Positions 6,348-8,228 of a DNA stretch of 8,228 nt are shown here, piece after piece; the stretch's first letter is position 1; the number at the start of each line of letters is the position of its first letter. The translations under genes and the position numbers were made by a program. This DNA comes from an uncultured Bacteroidota bacterium. Its GTDB lineage: Bacteria; Bacteroidota; Bacteroidia; UBA7662. The stretch spans positions 1-8,228 of the forward strand of contig CAIOCC010000133.1 of assembly GCA_903856555.1 (NCBI GenBank). The letters run 5' to 3'. The notes beneath the pieces were generated by a model. That model made no database searches, was not told where the DNA came from, and saw only the letters and a program-made list of their open reading frames with translations.

Positions 6348-7130
6348 GTGCCCTTCCTTAAAGCCCTTCGCTTTTTGTCCCTTGTAGCGGTCTTTTGGGG
6401 GCTCCTCATACACCCCTTGGGCCTCAAAGCCTATCGCTTGCACCGGATTGTTCTGGATGCCGGCCACGGGGGACATGATAGCGGATGCCGGGGCAAGGGC
6501 TCCCTCGAAAAGCTAGTCACCCTGCAGGTGGCCCAGCGGGTTGCTGAACATCTCAAAACCTTGGTTCCCGAACTCTCCATCCATTTTACCCGAAAAGACG
6601 ATCGCTTTGTGGAATTGCACGAACGGGCTGCCATGGCCAATCGTCTCAACGCCGATCTCTTTGTCTCGGTCCATTGCAACAGCGGTGGATCGCAGGCCTA
6701 CGGCACCGAGACCTTCACCCAAGGACTGCATGTGACCGGTGCCAACCTCAACGTAGCCAAGCGCGAAAATTCTGCCATCCTTTTGGAGAGCGATTACTTG
6801 ACGCGCTACGATGGTTTCAACCCCAACGACCCAACCGCCCATATCATCTTTGAACTTTTTCAAAGCGCCTACCGCAGCCAAAGTCTGCAATTAGCGCAGT
6901 TGATTGAAGAAAAATTCACTCGCAAGGCCGGTCGACACAGTCGCGGTGTCAAACAAGCCGGGTTTTTGGTGCTATACCGAACCACGATGCCAGCCGTTTT
7001 GATAGAAACCGGGTTTTTGACCCATGCCCAAGAAGAAAAATTCATGAGCTCTGCCCAAGGCCAGCAAGTCCTCGCCGAAGCCATTGCCGAAGCCATTGCC
7101 CGTTACCACCACCTGAACAACGAACCATGA
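6348..7130 (+). CDS. N-acetylmuramoyl-L-alanine amidase, Amidase_3 family, secreted
   Basis: The product should be a periplasmic zinc amidase that cuts the bond between N-acetylmuramic acid and the stem peptide of peptidoglycan, used in cell separation and wall turnover. From GTG 6348 it has 260 residues. Residues 1-27 form a clear signal peptide: Lys/Arg near the start, a hydrophobic core (FLSLVAVFWGLLI) and a likely cut after LGLKA. The catalytic domain fills the rest. Zinc ligands are H40 (in DAGHGGHDSGC), E54 (in GSLEK) and H109 (in SVHCNSG), and the catalytic glutamate is E220 (in LIETGFL). There is no SPOR, LysM or AMIN domain. An upstream ATG at 6180 in the same frame would add 56 residues that are Pro/Arg-rich, hide the signal peptide and run antisense to the start of lptD, so I rejected it. 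The stop codon overlaps the next start as ATGA. Confidence 0.92.
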   Translation: MPFLKALRFLSLVAVFWGLLIHPLGLKAYRLHRIVLDAGHGGHDSGCRGKGSLEKLVTLQVAQRVAEHLKTLVPELSIHFTRKDDRFVELHERAAMANRLNADLFVSVHCNSGGSQAYGTETFTQGLHVTGANLNVAKRENSAILLESDYLTRYDGFNPNDPTAHIIFELFQSAYRSQSLQLAQLIEEKFTRKAGRHSRGVKQAGFLVLYRTTMPAVLIETGFLTHAQEEKFMSSAQGQQVLAEAIAEAIARYHHLNNEP

Positions 7131-8050
7131 ACAAGGTCCCCAAGGAAGTATGGATAGGTCTCTTTGCCACCATGGCCCTTCTCCTTCTTTTTATTGGCAT
7201 CAATTTCCTCAAAGGCGATGACCTGTTCACCGGTCGTAACACCTATTACTCCATCTTGGACGATGTCAAAGGCCTCAAATCCTCGGCCCCCGTCCTTTTC
7301 AAAGGCCTCAAAGCCGGGACCGTTACCGACATCGAATTGCTACCCGAAAAGGGCTTGGTTTTGGTTACCGTGGAGGTCAGCAAAAAAATCAAACTGACCC
7401 AAGGTACCTCACTTCGACTGGTCAGCACCGATTTGTTTGATACCAAGGCCTTGCAGATTGATCCAGGACCCAGTCAAGCCAGGGAGCACAAGGACAGCGA
7501 CACTTTGCCGGCTTTGATCGCGCCTAGTTTGATTGAAAATCTGGTGGGGGATTTGACACCTCTCAAGGACAAGGTTGAAACCAGCCTGACCAATGTGAAC
7601 CGCATCCTCGAGGCCCTCCAAACCGAACAAATTCGTCAAAGCGTCGAAAACCTCAACCAGGGCAGCCGTGAATTAGGCCTTATGATTCAAGAAAGCCGAG
7701 GGCCGGTCCGCCAAACCCTGCAGGATCTCAGCAGTATTTCCACTGAATTCCGCAAGGACCAACCTCTATTGCGCAAATCCCTGCAGAATCTCCAACAATT
7801 TTCGGATACTTTGGCCGCTTTGAAGCTCAAACAAACGGTCTTGCAGGCCGAGGCAGCCCTTCAGTCCACCGCCCTCCTCATGGATCAAGTTCGTAACAAC
7901 CAGGGATCTTTGGGGCGTTTGATGAAGGATAGCAGTCTTTATTACAACCTTCAACAAAGCGCCGGCAGTTTGGATGCCTTGCTCAAAGACCTCCGCCAAA
8001 ACCCGGGTCGCTACGTTCAATTTTCGGTTTTTGGTAAAAAATCCAAATAA
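7127..8050 (+). CDS. MCE/MlaD-family lipid-transport protein
   Basis: This 307-residue protein resembles MlaD, the substrate-binding part of ABC-linked systems that move phospholipids between inner and outer membranes. A single membrane anchor (about residues 9-28) follows a short basic N-terminus (MNKVPKEVW). An MCE domain covers about 38-115, including the GLKSSAPVLFKGLKAGTV segment (49-66), which fits the family pattern of a glycine-leucine turn, apolar strand and G-x-V-G/T-V. The rest (about 133-295) is polar, leucine-rich and probably mostly helical or coiled, as in other MCE proteins that form a hexameric tunnel. Its ATG overlaps the amidase stop (ATGA), so translation is probably coupled. 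The permease and ATPase partners (MlaE and MlaF type) are not in the window. Loose MCE proteins of this kind commonly sit next to the amidase in Bacteroidetes. Direction of transport and substrate cannot be read from the sequence. Confidence 0.92.
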   Translation: MNKVPKEVWIGLFATMALLLLFIGINFLKGDDLFTGRNTYYSILDDVKGLKSSAPVLFKGLKAGTVTDIELLPEKGLVLVTVEVSKKIKLTQGTSLRLVSTDLFDTKALQIDPGPSQAREHKDSDTLPALIAPSLIENLVGDLTPLKDKVETSLTNVNRILEALQTEQIRQSVENLNQGSRELGLMIQESRGPVRQTLQDLSSISTEFRKDQPLLRKSLQNLQQFSDTLAALKLKQTVLQAEAALQSTALLMDQVRNNQGSLGRLMKDSSLYYNLQQSAGSLDALLKDLRQNPGRYVQFSVFGKKSK

Positions 8051-8053
8051 ATC

Positions 8054-8091
8054 GCATTCAGCCTTGGTCCAGCAAGCTGACCAACGAATGC
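8054..8091. terminator. Hairpin between convergent genes, possible bidirectional terminator
   Basis: The outer stem pairs GCATTC (8054-8059) with GAATGC (8086-8091). The inner stem pairs TTGGT (8064-8068) with ACCAA (8080-8084) and CAG (8070-8072) with CTG (8077-8079) around a CAAG loop. It starts 4 nt after the MCE stop codon and lies 37 nt past the stop of the convergent gene. No T-run follows on either strand, so it is not a textbook intrinsic terminator; it may be an RNA end stabiliser. Confidence 0.45.
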
Positions 8092-8128
8092 TGAACGAAC
8101 CTTGCTTGCCCCACTCGCTGCGTATGCC

Positions 8129-8228
8129 TTAGCGGAGGCTAACCCGACGGATTAATCGTGTACCGTTGATCGAAACCGCTTCCAACAGGTAGGTTCCAGG
8201 AGCGGTTACCGCGTCCAGTCGGTTCCAG
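8129..8228 (-). CDS. C-terminal end of a probable T9SS cargo protein (type A sorting domain), cut by window edge
   Basis: The minus strand is open from the right edge to a TAA at 8131-8129 and encodes the last 32 residues of a protein. The segment contains APGTYLLEA followed by a short turn (SINGTR) and ends in LIRRVSLR at the stop. This is the pattern of the T9SS type A C-terminal domain: a G-x-Y-aliphatic strand, a turn with Asn-Gly, then a final strand of basic and aliphatic residues ending at or next to Lys/Arg. Such domains direct export across the outer membrane by the PorSS/T9SS machinery and are then removed. Nothing of the functional part of the protein is visible, so its activity cannot be named. 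It converges on the MCE gene with a 78-bp spacer. The assignment rests on a short pattern only. Confidence 0.72.
   Translation of the reverse strand, partial: WNRLDAVTAPGTYLLEAVSINGTRLIRRVSLR

Noticed and set aside
6236..6427. 64-residue N-terminal extension of LptD from ATG 6427
   Set aside because: It is basic and low complexity, runs antisense to the amidase signal peptide and places the LptD signal peptide internally. ATG 6235 or 6211 fits better.
1..8228. A defence island, mobile element, phage remnant or undescribed multi-gene system
   Set aside because: Every gene of meaningful length is a recognisable housekeeping or envelope gene. There are no integrase, transposase, terminal repeats, tRNA-associated att sites or composition break visible by eye.

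Overview
The window looks like ordinary chromosome from a member of the Bacteroidota (Bacteroidetes), moderately GC-rich by eye. Four things point there: an LptD of the type with N-terminal TTC and C-terminal HCWEM motifs, followed divergently by an Amidase_3 gene and an MCE gene; a DAHP synthase with a C-terminal AroQ chorismate mutase; promoter elements matching the phylum's TAnnTTTG -7 consensus; and, at the right edge, the last 32 codons of a protein ending like a type IX secretion (T9SS) C-terminal sorting domain. I see no rRNA, tRNA, CRISPR array, insertion sequence or phage gene. I also found no undescribed multi-gene system. The interest lies in gene packing, start sites and a few residue-level details.

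Left block (1-2324, minus strand): a compact aromatic amino acid operon, read right to left. Its order is DAHP synthase/chorismate mutase fusion, then 3-dehydroquinate synthase (aroB), then the first 45 codons of EPSP synthase (aroA), which runs off the left edge. The genes overlap by 79 and 14 nt. Together they cover the entry step, the second step and the sixth step of the shikimate pathway, plus the chorismate to prephenate step.

Middle (2325-3663): a 133-bp divergent intergenic region, then a monofunctional proline dehydrogenase on the plus strand. It has a GTG start placed almost on top of a perfect TAnnTTTG element. Its 3' end overlaps the 3' end of the convergent lptD gene by 38 nt.

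Right block (3626-8050): envelope biogenesis. lptD (minus) is divergent from a secreted zinc N-acetylmuramoyl-L-alanine amidase (plus). The amidase is translationally coupled by an ATGA overlap to an MCE/MlaD-family membrane-anchored lipid-transport protein. The lptD/amidase spacer carries two perfect TAnnTTTG elements facing each other, so the two 5' untranslated regions may overlap in antisense. The MCE gene ends before a short spacer with a long hairpin, a plausible terminator for both it and the convergent T9SS cargo gene at the right edge.

Three of the genes whose start lies in the window appear to use non-ATG starts (TTG, GTG, GTG). Their N-termini are therefore the least certain part of this annotation.
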